NCBI RefSeq assembly: GCF_025979885.1
Contig: NZ_CP110139.1
Span: forward strand, 2,728,001-2,792,000
DNA: 64,000 bases
Source of the DNA: Hymenobacter sp. YIM 151500-1
Lineage (GTDB): Bacteria > Bacteroidota > Bacteroidia > Cytophagales > Hymenobacteraceae
Reading direction: 5' to 3'
Part shown: positions 34,612-44,419 of the stretch, in pieces
How the letters are laid out: each line of letters begins with the position of its first letter
How positions within the stretch are numbered: the stretch's first letter is position 1
Position numbers and translations under genes: made by a program
Notes under the pieces: model-generated
Told to the model about the DNA's origin: nothing
The model's input: only the letters and a program-made list of their open reading frames with translations
Database searches by the model: none

Positions 34612-35988
34612 CTACTTGCGCGTTACCCGCACATCGACGCGGCGGTTTTGGGCGCGGCCTTCGGGGGTGTCATTGCTGGCAACGGGGTGCTCCTGGCCAT
34701 AGCCCTCGGCCTGCACCCGCAGCGGGTCGAGGCCGTTGTCCAGCAGGGCTTTGCGGGCGGCGTTGGCCCGGTCGGCGCTGAGGAGCAGGTTAGGCTCGGC
34801 CGGACCCACGTTATCGGTGTAGCCGCCGAGCTTGATGGTGGCGCTGGGAAAGGCCTGGAGAATCAGCATGATGTTGCGCAGCTGGGCCTGCGACTCCGGC
34901 GTGAGCGTGGCCTTGCCCGTGTCGAAATACACCCGGTCGAGGCTTAGCCAGCCCTGGGTGTTGTCGGCGCTGACGGTCTGGCTGGCGTCGCTGAGGAATT
35001 GATACAGGCGCACTTCCACGGAGTTGGCTCCCACGTTGAGCACGGTGCCATCGGGAAGGCGCAGCTCGGTGGGGGCGCCCACTTCGTAGATGTAGTTGCC
35101 GGTGGCTTCGTCCAGTTGGCCGGTGGGGGCAGGCGGCGCGGGAGCCGGGGCGGGCTCGGTCGTAGTGGTGTCCGGCACGGCCAGCGTAGTAGACTGGGGG
35201 TTCCGGTTGCAGCTGCGCGTAAAATACCACAGCGCCGCTAGGCCCAGCACCAACAGCAGCAGCCAGGGCCAGCGGGCCGGCGTACGGCGCGCTGGCTCAG
35301 AAGTGCCTACTGCCTGCCCGGGCGCCGCGGGGCTCGTGGGACTGATGGCAGTACCCGGCCCATCGGCAGCAGGGTGAGCCGTGGGGCTTACCCTATCGGT
35401 GAGGGTAGTGGTGCCCAGCCCCAGCCCCGGAAACAGATTGCCCAGGTTGCCCGGCAGGCTACTCAGGGCACTCAGCACGCCGCCGCGCTGGTCGTTGAGG
35501 TAGGTGCTGAAGCCCCGCTCGTCGAGGTTGCTCTGGGCAGCGTGGCGGCCCAGCAGTCCCAGCACCACGGGCACGGCCATGCTCAGCAGGCTGCTGGTGG
35601 TAGCCGGCCGCACCCCGGCCGCCTGGCTGACCTCCTCCACGGCCGGCGCATAATGCAGGCCCAGCCCGGAGCGCAGCAGCTCGGTGCCCCGGCTCAGCAA
35701 ATCTTTATCGACGGCCTGGGCTGCGGTGCCTGCCGCGGCTGTGCCGCCCAGCAGGCTGCTTAGGTTGCCCAGCAGGTTGCTGCCGTGAGCCTGCCGGGCC
35801 AGGTGCAGCAGGTCGGCGGTGCCGCCGGGCTGCTGGGCTCTGGTAAACAGGGCCCCCAGCACCAGGGGCACCCCGCTGCGCAGAGCTGCCCCAATGCTGC
35901 TTTCATTTTCGCCTAAGGCAGTGCTCACCTGGCGCGTGGTGTCGCCCCCGAAATAGTTCTGCACGAGGTCAAGTAGGTTCTGGCTCAT
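34612..35988 (-). CDS. DUF937 and OmpA-domain membrane protein
   Basis: A 458-residue protein in three parts. Residues 1 to about 180 form a DUF937 domain (MSQNLLDLVQNYFGGD start and repeated helical LLGRH/LLSMAVPVVLGLLG pieces). A Pro/Thr/Ala-rich linker contains one membrane helix (WPWLLLLVLGLAALWYF) near residue 265. The C-terminal OmpA-like domain has FDTGKATLTPESQAQL, GGYTDNVG, and NRRVDVRV, and would bind peptidoglycan. The DUF937 part is thus cytosolic if the OmpA part is periplasmic. The ATG at 35988 is chosen over one 15 codons upstream. Role unknown; envelope linkage is likely. Confidence 0.85.
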   Translation of the reverse strand: MSQNLLDLVQNYFGGDTTRQVSTALGENESSIGAALRSGVPLVLGALFTRAQQPGGTADLLHLARQAHGSNLLGNLSSLLGGTAAAGTAAQAVDKDLLSRGTELLRSGLGLHYAPAVEEVSQAAGVRPATTSSLLSMAVPVVLGLLGRHAAQSNLDERGFSTYLNDQRGGVLSALSSLPGNLGNLFPGLGLGTTTLTDRVSPTAHPAADGPGTAISPTSPAAPGQAVGTSEPARRTPARWPWLLLLVLGLAALWYFTRSCNRNPQSTTLAVPDTTTTEPAPAPAPPAPTGQLDEATGNYIYEVGAPTELRLPDGTVLNVGANSVEVRLYQFLSDASQTVSADNTQGWLSLDRVYFDTGKATLTPESQAQLRNIMLILQAFPSATIKLGGYTDNVGPAEPNLLLSADRANAARKALLDNGLDPLRVQAEGYGQEHPVASNDTPEGRAQNRRVDVRVTRK

Positions 35989-36358
35989 CGAGAGTGGGTT
36001 GGAGTAGAGAAAGGAAATGGTATCCATACGCACTCCTGCCCCCGAGGGCTGCCCAAGCGGCCCTCCTCCCGCGCGGGTTTAGCAAAGCCAGGTTGCGGAT
36101 GACAGCAACACGTTTATACCCTTCCCGCCCATACTTTCGGGTGCGTATGCAGCTGTCCTGGCACCTGGCACACCCCGCCTCCTGGCTTAGGCCAAGGCCG
36201 GCCGGCTCAGCATCCACAGGCCCACTAGGGTAATTAGCAACTGGCGGCGTGGTTTGAACATGGCAGCAACGATTATTCTCCAACAACTTCCCGGAGCCCT
36301 TAGCCAGCTTCGGCAACCGGAAGGCAAGATGCAGTGCGAGGTACCGGCTGTCAATGAC
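35989..36358. other. Gap without recognised gene
   Basis: This 370-base stretch between the OmpA-family start and the repeat at 36359 has only short unsupported frames. It should contain the promoter of the OmpA-family gene; none matches the consensus well enough to call. Confidence 0.4.
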
Positions 36359-36676
36359 ATGATGATGTGAGGTGGTGGCAGGTGGTGACAGGTGACAGGT
36401 AACAGGTGACAAGTAGAACGTCCTGCTGAGCACAGCGCAGCGGAGTCGAAGCATCTCTCCCGCTTCGTTGAACGATTGAGTTAGCCAGAGGGAGAGATGC
36501 TTTCCTGCGGCGACCTTCGGTTCGGCTGCGCGGACGCCAGATGAAGCAGGACAATACCACCACAACGAAGCGGGAGAGATGCTTCGACTCCGCTCAGCAT
36601 GACAGACGTGTTACCTGTCACCTGTCACTTACCACCTGTCACCTGTCACTTGCCACCTGTCACTTATCACCTCAAC
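36359..36676. repeat. Composite inverted repeat, CATGCTGAGC family (double)
   Basis: Outer arms are GATGTGAGGTGGTGGCAGG with further GGTGACAGGTGACA words at the left, and the inverse (ACCTGTCACTTATCACCTC) at the right, which abuts the stop codon of the LuxR-type regulator. Inside are GTCCTGCTGAGC / GTCGAAGCATCTCTCCC units, an inner copy near 36495 and the inverse pair ending near 36602. No gene is seen. Confidence 0.8.
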
Positions 36677-37327
36677 TCACGCCAGCCCTTGGCGCAGGGC
36701 TTTGCTGACGGCTTCGGTCATGGAGCGGACGTGGAGCTTCTCGTAGATTTTTTTGATGTGGGAGCGGACGGTATCGAGAGAAATGCTCCGGTCGGCGGCA
36801 ATCATCTTGTAGCTGTAGCCTTCCACCAGCAAGCCCAGAATTTCCTGCTCGCGGGCACTCAGGGCCGTCGACAGCTCATCGGCGGATGGGCGGGCGGCGG
36901 GGCGCGGAAACAGGCGCAGCACCTGGCGCGCAATGCCGGGCGTCATGGGGGCGCCACCGGCCCGCACCTCGGCCACGGCGTCCAGAATTTTGGCGGGCGG
37001 GGTTTTCTTGAGCAGGTAGCCATCAGCGCCGGCGCACACGGCCTGGAACACCCGGTCGTTTTCCTCGAACACCGTCAGCATCACCACCTGCACCTGCGGG
37101 GCCACGGCCTTGATGCGGCGCAGCCCCTCGATACCGTTGGCGCCGGGCATGTCGATGTCCATGAGCACCACGTCGGGGCGCAGGCGGATCAGGTCCTCCT
37201 CCACGCGGGTGCAGTTGCCCAGCGCCCCGGCCAGCGTCAGGCCCGGCGCTTGGCTCAGCAGCTGGCTTAGGCTGGTGCGCAGGTCGGCATTGTCTTCGTA
37301 GAGCAGCACGCGCGTAGCAGTTTCCAT
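36677..37327 (-). CDS. NarL/LuxR-type response regulator
   Basis: A 216-residue regulator with an N-terminal receiver domain (acidic pocket LLYEDNADLR, phosphorylation Asp in VVLMDIDMPGANG, Lys in YLLKKTPP) and a C-terminal LuxR-type HTH (LSAREQEILGLLVEGYSYKM and SLDTVRSHIKKIYEKLHV). It lies downstream of the propeller kinase on the same strand and is its likely partner, although a 270-base repeat element separates them. Confidence 0.92.
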   Translation of the reverse strand: METATRVLLYEDNADLRTSLSQLLSQAPGLTLAGALGNCTRVEEDLIRLRPDVVLMDIDMPGANGIEGLRRIKAVAPQVQVVMLTVFEENDRVFQAVCAGADGYLLKKTPPAKILDAVAEVRAGGAPMTPGIARQVLRLFPRPAARPSADELSTALSAREQEILGLLVEGYSYKMIAADRSISLDTVRSHIKKIYEKLHVRSMTEAVSKALRQGLA

Positions 37328-37386
37328 AAAGCAGGCAGGTACGAGAAATTCAGTTAAGATACGCGCCCCTAGCTGCGCTGGCTACT

Positions 37387-37599
37387 ACATGATGATGTGA
37401 GGTGGTGACAGGTGACAAGTGACAGGAAGACCGTCATGCTGAGCGCAGGCGTAGCCGCAGTCGAAGCATCTCTACCGCGGGCTAACTCCAATCGTGCAGA
37501 CGAAGCGGGAGAGATGCTTCGCGGGGCGGACGCCAGATGGAGCATGACGGCCTACCTGTTACCTGTCACCACCTCACCACCTGCCACCACCTCACATCA
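37387..37599. repeat. Composite inverted repeat, CATGCTGAGC family
   Basis: The same outer arms as the element at 36359 (ATGATGTGAGGTGGTGACAG and its inverse), with GTCATGCTGAGC / GTCGAAGCATCTC units inside. The right edge abuts the TAA stop of the minus-strand kinase at 37600. It fills the gap between kinase and regulator. Confidence 0.82.
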
Positions 37600-40500
37600 T
37601 TACCATTTCACCGGAATGCGCAGGCTGAGGGTGGTGCCGTGGCCGGGGGCGGAGGTGATGTTGAGCTGGCCGTGAAGGGCGGCGGCGCGGGCGTGCATGT
37701 TGGCCAGGCCGTTGCCGCTGCCCTGGGCCGGCGCGGTGGGGTCGAAGCCCACGCCGTCGTCCTGGACGGTGAGGTGGAGCAGGCCGTGCTGGTGCTGCAA
37801 GCGGATGGTGGCGTGCTGGCAGTGGGCGTACTTCACCAGGTTGTTGAGGGCTTCTTTGAAGATGAGAAAAAATTCCCGGCGGGCGCGCATGTCCAGCTTC
37901 AGGCCCTGCAAGGAGGTATCGGCCCGGAAAGTAAACTCGATGCCAGCCGCTTCAAGCACCTCGGAGGCCAGGCGGCGCATGCGGGCCGTCACATCGTCTA
38001 CAGAATCATGAGCGGGGTTGATGGCCCACACGATGTCGTCCATGGCGTCCAGCATTCGCCGGGAAGATTCGCCGATTTGGGCCAGCACGGCGGCGGCCTG
38101 CTCGGGGCGGTGCTGGCGCTGGTGGCCCTCGGCAATCTGGCTCAGAATAGAAATGGAGCTGAGCGTGGAGCCCATGTCGTCGTGCAGGTCGCGGGCAATG
38201 CCGTGGCGCACCCGCTCCAGGGTCAGCAGCTGGCGTATGCGCAGGCTGTAGAGCCAGAACAGCACACCGAAAACCACCCAGCTCAGCCCCACCCGAAACC
38301 ACCACGTGCGGTACCAGGGCGGCTCCACGACAATGCGCAGGGCGGTGCCCACGGGGTTCCAGAGGCCGTCGTTATTGGCGGCCCGCACCCGAAACGTGTA
38401 CGTGCCGGGGTCGAGGTTGGTGTAGGTGGCCTCGCGGCGCGTGCCGGCGGGCACCCAGTCGGGGTCAAAGCCTTCGAGCAGGTAGGCGTACCGGTTTTTG
38501 ACGGGGTTGCGGAAGTTGAGGGCCGCAAATTCGAGGGTAAAGAAATAGTCGCGGGGCGAGAGGCGCAGCACCCGCCGCTCCGTGATACTGGTGTCGGGCA
38601 GGTCGACGGACTGGTTGAAGCGGCGCAGACCGGTGAGCACCACGGGCGGCGGCGCGGGGTTGGTGTGCACGGCTTCGGGCCGGAAGGCAACCAGGCCCTG
38701 CACCCCGCCGAAGTACAGGCGCCCAGTGCGCGAGCCGCGGCAGGCGGCGCCGGCGTTGTACTCGTCCTGTAACAGCCCGTCGCGCTGGTCGAAGGTATGC
38801 AGCTGGCCGGTAGCGGGCTGCAAGCGGGCCAGGCCCTGGTTGGTAGACAGCCACAGCTGGCCGGCGCGGTCCTCCACCAGGCCGTACACCACGTCGTTGG
38901 GCAGGCCCTGCGGCTCCCGAAACGTGGTGAAGCGGCCCGTGCCGGTGGTATCGTCGAGGCGGCAGAGGCCCCCGCCTTCGGTGCCCACCCACAGCCGCCC
39001 GGCCCGGTCCTGCCACAGAGCCCGCACAAAGTTGCTGCTGAGGCTGCGGGCCTGGCGCGGCTGGGCCCAGTAGGTGCGGCCGCGGCCGGTGGTGGGGTCG
39101 AGCCGGCACAGGCCGCCCCCGCCGGTGCCCACCCACAGCTGCCCGCTGCGCCGGTCCAGCAGCATGGCGCGCACAAAGTTGTTGCTGAGCGAGTGCGGGT
39201 CGCGCGGGTCGTGCCGAAACACGGTGCTACGCCCGGTAGCGGGGTCGAGCCGGCTCAGGCCGCCCTCGGTGCCTACCCACAGCCGCCCGCGGGGGTCGTA
39301 GTAGAGGGCCCGCACGAAATTGTCGCCCAGGGAGCCGGGCACGCCGGGCTGGTGGCGGAAGTGGCGGAAGCGGGTGGCGCCGGGCGCCAGGCAGCTCAGG
39401 CCCTGGCTCTGGGTGCCCACCCACAGCCGCCCGGCCCCGTCGAAGCAGAGGGCCCGCACAAAGTCCTGGGCCAGGCTGCCGGGGTCCTGGGGCTGGTGGC
39501 GCAGCTGCCAGCGGCGCCCGGTGGCGGGGTCGTGCCCGATGAGGCCCTGGGTTTCGGTGCCGGCCCACACGCGGCCGGCCGCGTCCTCGGTCACGGCCCA
39601 CACGGCTTCGGGCACGGCGGCCAGCGGCACGGCCGTGAAGGGCGAAGGGCGCGGGTCGAGGCAGGCCGCGCCTTCTTCAGTACCCACCCACAGCAGCCCG
39701 CTCCGGTCCTGAAACAGGCTTTGCACCACATTGTGGGGCAGGATGCTCGCCTGGCCGGGCTGGTGGCGGTACACAATCCACTGCCTGCCCAGGCCGGGCG
39801 GCAGCCGGTACAGGCCGCCCCCGCCGGTGCCCACCCACACGTGCCCCGCCGCATCCAGCTGCACCGCCCGAATGGCGCGCGGCAGCGCCGCCACCACCGG
39901 TCCAGGCTTCTCCCCAGCTGCCGCCCAGCGCCGCAGGCCGTGGGCTTCGGTGCCCACCCACAGCGCGCCGGTGGCGGGGTCAGCGGCCAGGGCGGTTACG
40001 GCGCTGCCCAGCGGAGCCCCAGCAGCCCGCAGCTCCTGGCGGGCGGTGTCTAGCCAGGCCACTACGCCTTCCCCGGTGCCGGCCCACAGGCGGCCGTCGG
40101 CGGCCAGGGCCAGGGCCCGGATGGAGTTGCGGCGCAGGCCCGGCCCCGGCAGCGGCACGCGCCGGAAGCGGCGCTGACCCGGCGCGAGGCAGTGCAGGCC
40201 GTTTTCGGTACCGGCCCATACTTGCCCGCGACGATCCACGAGCACGGCCCGCACAAAGTTGTTGGTGAGGCCGGTAGTATCGGGGGTGGTGCGCTGAAAG
40301 GTGGTAAACTGCCCGGTGAGGGGCTGGTAGCAAGCCAGGCCGCCTCCGCCCGTGCCCACCCACACGGCCCCGGAGGCCGGGTCGGCGGCCAGGGCCAGGG
40401 CGTAGTTGCTGCTCAGGGAGCCGGCCCGCTGCGGGTCGGTGCGGAAGGTGCGGCAGGTGCTGCCGTCGTAGCGGCTCAGGCCGTCCTGGGTAGCCAGCCA

Positions 40501-40668
40501 CAGAAAGCCCCGCCGGTCCTGCGCTATGGCATACACGCTGTTTTCGGCGAGGCCCTGGGCGGTGGTGAGCGGGCGGAATAGGGGTATGGGAATCCCCGGA
40601 GCGGGCTGGGCGGCGGTCCGCAGCGAGGCGCACAGGGCTAGAAACCAGAAAGCGGCACTTTTTTTCAT
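37600..40668 (-). CDS. Propeller-type sensor histidine kinase
   Basis: A 1022-residue membrane kinase. After a signal-like N-terminus (MKKSAAFWFLALCASLRTAA) there are about 14 two-component-propeller repeats, each with a core like GRLWVGTEGGGLCRLD, enough for two seven-bladed propellers. A Y_Y_Y domain (YAYLLEGFDPDWVPAG) precedes one membrane helix. The kinase part has the HisKA_3 box ARDLHDDMGSTLSS (His near 829) and an HATPase domain (EALNNLVKYA, DDGVGFD, GNGLANM). There is no receiver or DNA-binding domain, so it is a classical, not hybrid, kinase. The periplasmic propellers probably sense a polymer fragment or envelope signal. The ATG at 40668 is taken for its signal sequence. Confidence 0.9.
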   Translation of the reverse strand: MKKSAAFWFLALCASLRTAAQPAPGIPIPLFRPLTTAQGLAENSVYAIAQDRRGFLWLATQDGLSRYDGSTCRTFRTDPQRAGSLSSNYALALAADPASGAVWVGTGGGGLACYQPLTGQFTTFQRTTPDTTGLTNNFVRAVLVDRRGQVWAGTENGLHCLAPGQRRFRRVPLPGPGLRRNSIRALALAADGRLWAGTGEGVVAWLDTARQELRAAGAPLGSAVTALAADPATGALWVGTEAHGLRRWAAAGEKPGPVVAALPRAIRAVQLDAAGHVWVGTGGGGLYRLPPGLGRQWIVYRHQPGQASILPHNVVQSLFQDRSGLLWVGTEEGAACLDPRPSPFTAVPLAAVPEAVWAVTEDAAGRVWAGTETQGLIGHDPATGRRWQLRHQPQDPGSLAQDFVRALCFDGAGRLWVGTQSQGLSCLAPGATRFRHFRHQPGVPGSLGDNFVRALYYDPRGRLWVGTEGGLSRLDPATGRSTVFRHDPRDPHSLSNNFVRAMLLDRRSGQLWVGTGGGGLCRLDPTTGRGRTYWAQPRQARSLSSNFVRALWQDRAGRLWVGTEGGGLCRLDDTTGTGRFTTFREPQGLPNDVVYGLVEDRAGQLWLSTNQGLARLQPATGQLHTFDQRDGLLQDEYNAGAACRGSRTGRLYFGGVQGLVAFRPEAVHTNPAPPPVVLTGLRRFNQSVDLPDTSITERRVLRLSPRDYFFTLEFAALNFRNPVKNRYAYLLEGFDPDWVPAGTRREATYTNLDPGTYTFRVRAANNDGLWNPVGTALRIVVEPPWYRTWWFRVGLSWVVFGVLFWLYSLRIRQLLTLERVRHGIARDLHDDMGSTLSSISILSQIAEGHQRQHRPEQAAAVLAQIGESSRRMLDAMDDIVWAINPAHDSVDDVTARMRRLASEVLEAAGIEFTFRADTSLQGLKLDMRARREFFLIFKEALNNLVKYAHCQHATIRLQHQHGLLHLTVQDDGVGFDPTAPAQGSGNGLANMHARAAALHGQLNITSAPGHGTTLSLRIPVKW

Positions 40669-40818
40669 GGCCAAGCAAGCTGGTGGCGACAATTCCCAGA
40701 GCAGTTTACAAAAGACTTGTAACATTGCGCGAAAACGTAGCACAGTTACTTTGCTGCGGCCGGCGGCCGGCCCTTCCTGCCAATTATACTCGCCGCGAAA
40801 TGCGCTGCAAAAAACAGG

Positions 40819-40920
40819 GTAGAGACGCAATATCTTGCGTCTCGCCGTTGCACGACCCCAACTGAACGACCTTTATTCTTGTGGCGCGGACGACGAGACG
40901 CAAGATGTTGCGTCTCTACA
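40819..40920. repeat. Inverted repeat pair, GAGACGCAAGAT family
   Basis: Units TAGAGACGCAATATCTTGCG at 40820 and GAGACGCAAGATGTTGCGTC at 40895 are each palindromic and mutually inverse. They lie in the 333-base gap between the divergent kinase and amidohydrolase genes, which holds no gene. A related pair is at 63391-63485. Confidence 0.85.
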
Positions 40921-41001
40921 GCTGCCCAATGACTTTTGCAACCCTCTCTTGCCACGGGCATAGCTTCAACCATCCAAACCCACGCTGATTTACTGTTTTC
41001 T

Positions 41002-42342
41002 ATGGTCCTACCTACTACCCCGCGTCACTGCCTGTTCCTGCTGCCTCTGTTGTTGCTTTCCTTTCTCAGCCAAGGGCAGAAGCCTGCTGCCATCCCGGCC
41101 GCGCCCCGAGCCGTGGCCTTCACCGAGGTGCGGGTGCTGAGCATGGTGCCGGGCCAGCCGCTCAGCGCCCCGCAAACCGTGCTGGTTGAAAACGACCGGA
41201 TTACGGCCATGGGCCCGCGCCTGAAGCTGCCCAAGGGCACCCGCATCATTCGGGGGCGCGGGGGCTACCTGCTGCCGGGCCTGGCCGACATGCACGTGCA
41301 CCTGGCGCGGGGCCAGGCCGGAGAGCTGCCCGTGCACCAGCAGCTGCGCCTGACGCTGGCCGCCGGCGTCACTACCGTGCGCAGCATGCAGGGCCAGCCC
41401 ACCGACCTGGCCCTGCGCGACAGCATCCGGCGGGGGCAGCTCCTGGGCCCCGACCTGTACCTGTCGCGCCCCTTGCCCAACGCCGACTCCACGTTTACGC
41501 CGGCCGCCACGCGGGAGCTGCTGCGCCAGTACAAGGCCGAAGGCTGGGACTTTATCAAGTACCTCTCCGGCCTGACGCCGGCGCAGTTTCAGCAGGTCGT
41601 CGAGCTGTGCCGAGAGGCCGGGCTGCCGTTTGCGGGGCACTACTACGCGGGCAGCGTGGAGCAGTCGGCGGGCCTTCGGTCGTTGGAGCACTTCGCGCCC
41701 CTGCTGTCGGCCTACCGCAAAGACAGCGCCGCCGTGGGCGGGCAGCTGGCCCTGGTCAAAAGCCGGGGGCAGTTTCTGTGCCCCACCCTCTCCTACCACT
41801 TCCTGACCTTGCCCGGCAACCGGCCCGCCGAGCTGGAGCGCCGCCACGGCGTGCCGCAGGTGCCGGCCTCCCTGCGCACGGCCTGGCAGCAGCAGGTGCA
41901 GCAGCTCGATGCCAGCTACCTCACCTACTTCCAGAACGACACGGCCAAGTTGGGCCAGGCGCGTCGGGCCGGCCCACGCACCCGGCAGGCGTATCTGCGC
42001 CTGCTGCGCCGCGCCTACCAGCAGGACATTCCCCTGCTCATCGGCCCCGACACCTACGCCTACAACGTGCCGGGCTTTGCCATGCTGGAAGAAATGCGCC
42101 TGTTTGCCCAAGCCGGCCTGCCGGCCGAGGCCATCCTGCGGGCCGCTACCACCAACGCGGCCCAGTACTTCGGCACCGACGACTGGGGCACCGTGCAGCC
42201 CGGCAAGCGGGCCAACCTGGTGCTGCTTCGGCAAAACCCGCTCCTCAGCCTCGACAATCTGCAAACCGTGGTAGGCACCATGTGCAGGGGCCGCTGGTAT
42301 ACACAGCAGGAGCTGCTGGGCGGCACCAAGCCGGGCAAGTAG
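41002..42342 (+). CDS. Secreted amidohydrolase-family protein
   Basis: A 446-residue metal-dependent hydrolase of the amidohydrolase superfamily, with a signal peptide (FLLPLLLLSFLSQG). The metal site is seen as GLADMHVHL (HxH), a lysine in DFIKYLSG, histidines in FAGHYYAG and SLEHFAP, and the Asp in GPDTYAYN. This set matches prolidase/imidazolonepropionase-like secreted members, so a peptide or cyclic amide is a plausible substrate, but it is not readable from sequence. It converges on the LytTR regulator with ten bases between stops. Confidence 0.85.
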   Translation: MVLPTTPRHCLFLLPLLLLSFLSQGQKPAAIPAAPRAVAFTEVRVLSMVPGQPLSAPQTVLVENDRITAMGPRLKLPKGTRIIRGRGGYLLPGLADMHVHLARGQAGELPVHQQLRLTLAAGVTTVRSMQGQPTDLALRDSIRRGQLLGPDLYLSRPLPNADSTFTPAATRELLRQYKAEGWDFIKYLSGLTPAQFQQVVELCREAGLPFAGHYYAGSVEQSAGLRSLEHFAPLLSAYRKDSAAVGGQLALVKSRGQFLCPTLSYHFLTLPGNRPAELERRHGVPQVPASLRTAWQQQVQQLDASYLTYFQNDTAKLGQARRAGPRTRQAYLRLLRRAYQQDIPLLIGPDTYAYNVPGFAMLEEMRLFAQAGLPAEAILRAATTNAAQYFGTDDWGTVQPGKRANLVLLRQNPLLSLDNLQTVVGTMCRGRWYTQQELLGGTKPGK

Positions 42343-42352
42343 CGGCAGCCAG

Positions 42353-43111
42353 CTAGCGCAGCTTGAGGCTGGCCAGCACGCCGTGCCGGTAGGTGCTGCC
42401 CACGGGCACTTCGCGGCTGCCCACGTGCAGGCAGTTGCCGCTCAGCCGGTCTACCCGCGTTATGTTGACCAGGTAGGACTTGTGCGTGCGCACGAAGTGC
42501 AAGGCCGGCAGCTCACTTTCCATCTGCTTCATGGTTTCAGCCGTGAGCAGCACGCGGCCCGAGGCCAGGTGGCACTTCACGAAGTTGCCGTAGCCTTCCA
42601 CCACCAGCAGCTCCGCGAAGCGCACCCGCTCGGTGCCCGCGTCGGTTTTGATGAAGATGGAGTCGGCGGGTGCTGGTGGTGGCGGGTCGGGGGCTAGCGG
42701 GAGCGGAGCCGGCGGGGCGGCCCCGGCCTGTAAGCGGCCGATGGTTTTCACGAACCGCTCAAACCGGATGGGCTTGAGCAGGTAATCGACCACGCCCAGC
42801 TCGAAGGCATCGAGGGCGTGGGCGGCGTGAGCCGTACACAGCACCACAGCCGGCGGCTGGGGCAGGGCGCGCAGCAGCTCCAGGCCGGTCAGCTCGGGCA
42901 TGTCCACGTCCAGAAACAGCACATCAACGGGCGTGGCGCGCAGAAACGTCAGGGCCTCCACGGCGCCGTAGCAGCTGCCCGCCCAGGCGGCCAGGCCCGG
43001 CAGCCGGTCGAGGTAGGCGCGCAGCACGGTGTGGGCCAGCGGCTCGTCGTCGACGAGCAGGCAGCGCAGCGGGGCGGGCGGGGCAGCGGGCAACAGGGAT
43101 GACGACGACAT
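42353..43111 (-). CDS. LytTR-family response regulator
   Basis: A 252-residue regulator with a receiver domain (CLLVDDEPLAH, phosphorylation Asp in LFLDVDMPELTG, Lys in YLLKPIRFERF), a Pro/Ala linker, and a LytTR DNA-binding domain (FIKTDAGTERVRF, VEGYGNFVKCHL, FVRTHKSYLVN). Its start overlaps the stop of the kinase gene by one base (TGATG), so the two are translationally coupled. Confidence 0.93.
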   Translation of the reverse strand: MSSSSLLPAAPPAPLRCLLVDDEPLAHTVLRAYLDRLPGLAAWAGSCYGAVEALTFLRATPVDVLFLDVDMPELTGLELLRALPQPPAVVLCTAHAAHALDAFELGVVDYLLKPIRFERFVKTIGRLQAGAAPPAPLPLAPDPPPPAPADSIFIKTDAGTERVRFAELLVVEGYGNFVKCHLASGRVLLTAETMKQMESELPALHFVRTHKSYLVNITRVDRLSGNCLHVGSREVPVGSTYRHGVLASLKLR

Positions 43112-44181
43112 CAGGGGCAGAGCGTGAGCGTGGCGGCGTAGTGGCTGGGCGTGGCTTCGATGGTGAGGCGGTGCTGCGGGCCGGGGTAAAACTGGGCCAG
43201 CCGGGCCCGCAGCGTGGGTAGCCCCAGTCCCGACGGCGCCGGCCGGAAGTGGAGCGGAATGCTGTTAGTGGTGCGCAGGGTCAGGCCGGCGTCGGTCTGG
43301 ACCAGCTGGATGCGGATGGTGTTCTGGCCGCTGGGAGCCACGGCGTGCTTAAAGCAGTTTTCGACCAGCGGCAGCAGCAGCAACGGTGCCAGCGGCTGCT
43401 CGGGCCGCGGCACGTCGGCCGTGAATTCTACTTGCGTGTTGCTGCGCAGGCGCAGCTTTTCCAGCCCGATGTAGCTGGCCAGGTAGTCGGCCTCGCCGCC
43501 CACGGTGGTGTGGGCCTGCCGCGAGCCGTCGAGCTGGTAGCGCATCAGGTCGGCCAGCTTGAGCAGGGCTTCGGGCAGCTGGTCGGGAGCGGCCAGGCTC
43601 AGGCCGTAGAGGTTGTTGAGGGTGTTGAACAGAAAGTGCTGGTTGACCTGCGACTTGAGCAGGCGCAGCTCGGTGTCGAGCTGCTGGGCGCGCAGCTGCT
43701 GCATCTGGTAGTGCGCCACAATCCCCCGCCGCAGGTAGCGCACCACCGCCGACGCACCGAGTACTATCACCACGTTGGCCAGGCACTGCCCCAGCAATTC
43801 GGCCTGCGTACCGGGCAACATGCCTATTCCCACTTCTGACCGGCCGGCCGATGCCCCAACCTGCACCATAGTTAGCGTGCCCAGGTCGCGCGCAGCGTAG
43901 AGCAGAGCTGTGCCGCCAACCAAAGTGGCCAACAGCCCCAGCGCATACCAGCCGTAGCGACGCCGTTCGAGCGCGTGGGTGAGCAAGGCGAAGTGGGCGT
44001 ACACGATGGCTGCCGGCACTAGTAGGAGTGCCGTCGAGTAGGGCACGCCCATCAGGCGCAATTGGCTTGGCGCTCCAGTTGTGTCTGCGTACTCTAAGAA
44101 GGCTATTACCAACAGCCAGCTGATGGCGTGGCGCGTGGCGCGGTGCCGCCAAATGACACCGAAACGAGATTTCCAACTCAT
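43111..44181 (-). CDS. LytS-like sensor histidine kinase
   Basis: A 356-residue kinase with four N-terminal membrane helices (about residues 15-160) and a HisKA family domain of the LytS/YehU type: LLKSQVNQHFLFNTLNNLYG with the phosphorylated His, and an HATPase with LLPLVENCFKHAV and SGLGLPTLRARL. No extracellular sensor domain is present, so the signal is probably sensed in or at the membrane. It forms an operon with the LytTR regulator. Confidence 0.92.
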   Translation of the reverse strand: MSWKSRFGVIWRHRATRHAISWLLVIAFLEYADTTGAPSQLRLMGVPYSTALLLVPAAIVYAHFALLTHALERRRYGWYALGLLATLVGGTALLYAARDLGTLTMVQVGASAGRSEVGIGMLPGTQAELLGQCLANVVIVLGASAVVRYLRRGIVAHYQMQQLRAQQLDTELRLLKSQVNQHFLFNTLNNLYGLSLAAPDQLPEALLKLADLMRYQLDGSRQAHTTVGGEADYLASYIGLEKLRLRSNTQVEFTADVPRPEQPLAPLLLLPLVENCFKHAVAPSGQNTIRIQLVQTDAGLTLRTTNSIPLHFRPAPSGLGLPTLRARLAQFYPGPQHRLTIEATPSHYAATLTLCP

Positions 44182-44419
44182 ACTGCGAAACTACTGGCAA
44201 GTTTCTGGGCCGGCAAACCTGAATGACAAACAGTGTACATCCACGGTAACGGCGCATTCGTCAGCTCCCCGAAAAGGTTGGTCATTTTAAGTAGGGAAGG
44301 CAGCATTACCCGGCCAGCTTTGAGGCATCAACGGGCGGCGGCGCTTCACGGAGCGGCTCACTAGGCGCCAAAATTCAGCAAGCCAACTAAAGCTCACTTC
44401 TACCCTTACCTCTTGTCCC

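Noticed and set aside
34515..34781. Plus-strand 88-codon frame after nuoN
   Set aside because: It runs through the terminator hairpin and then antisense to the OmpA-family gene.
38797..40053. Plus-strand frame of 418 codons
   Set aside because: It is antisense to the propeller repeats, whose periodicity creates the apparent repeats of the frame.
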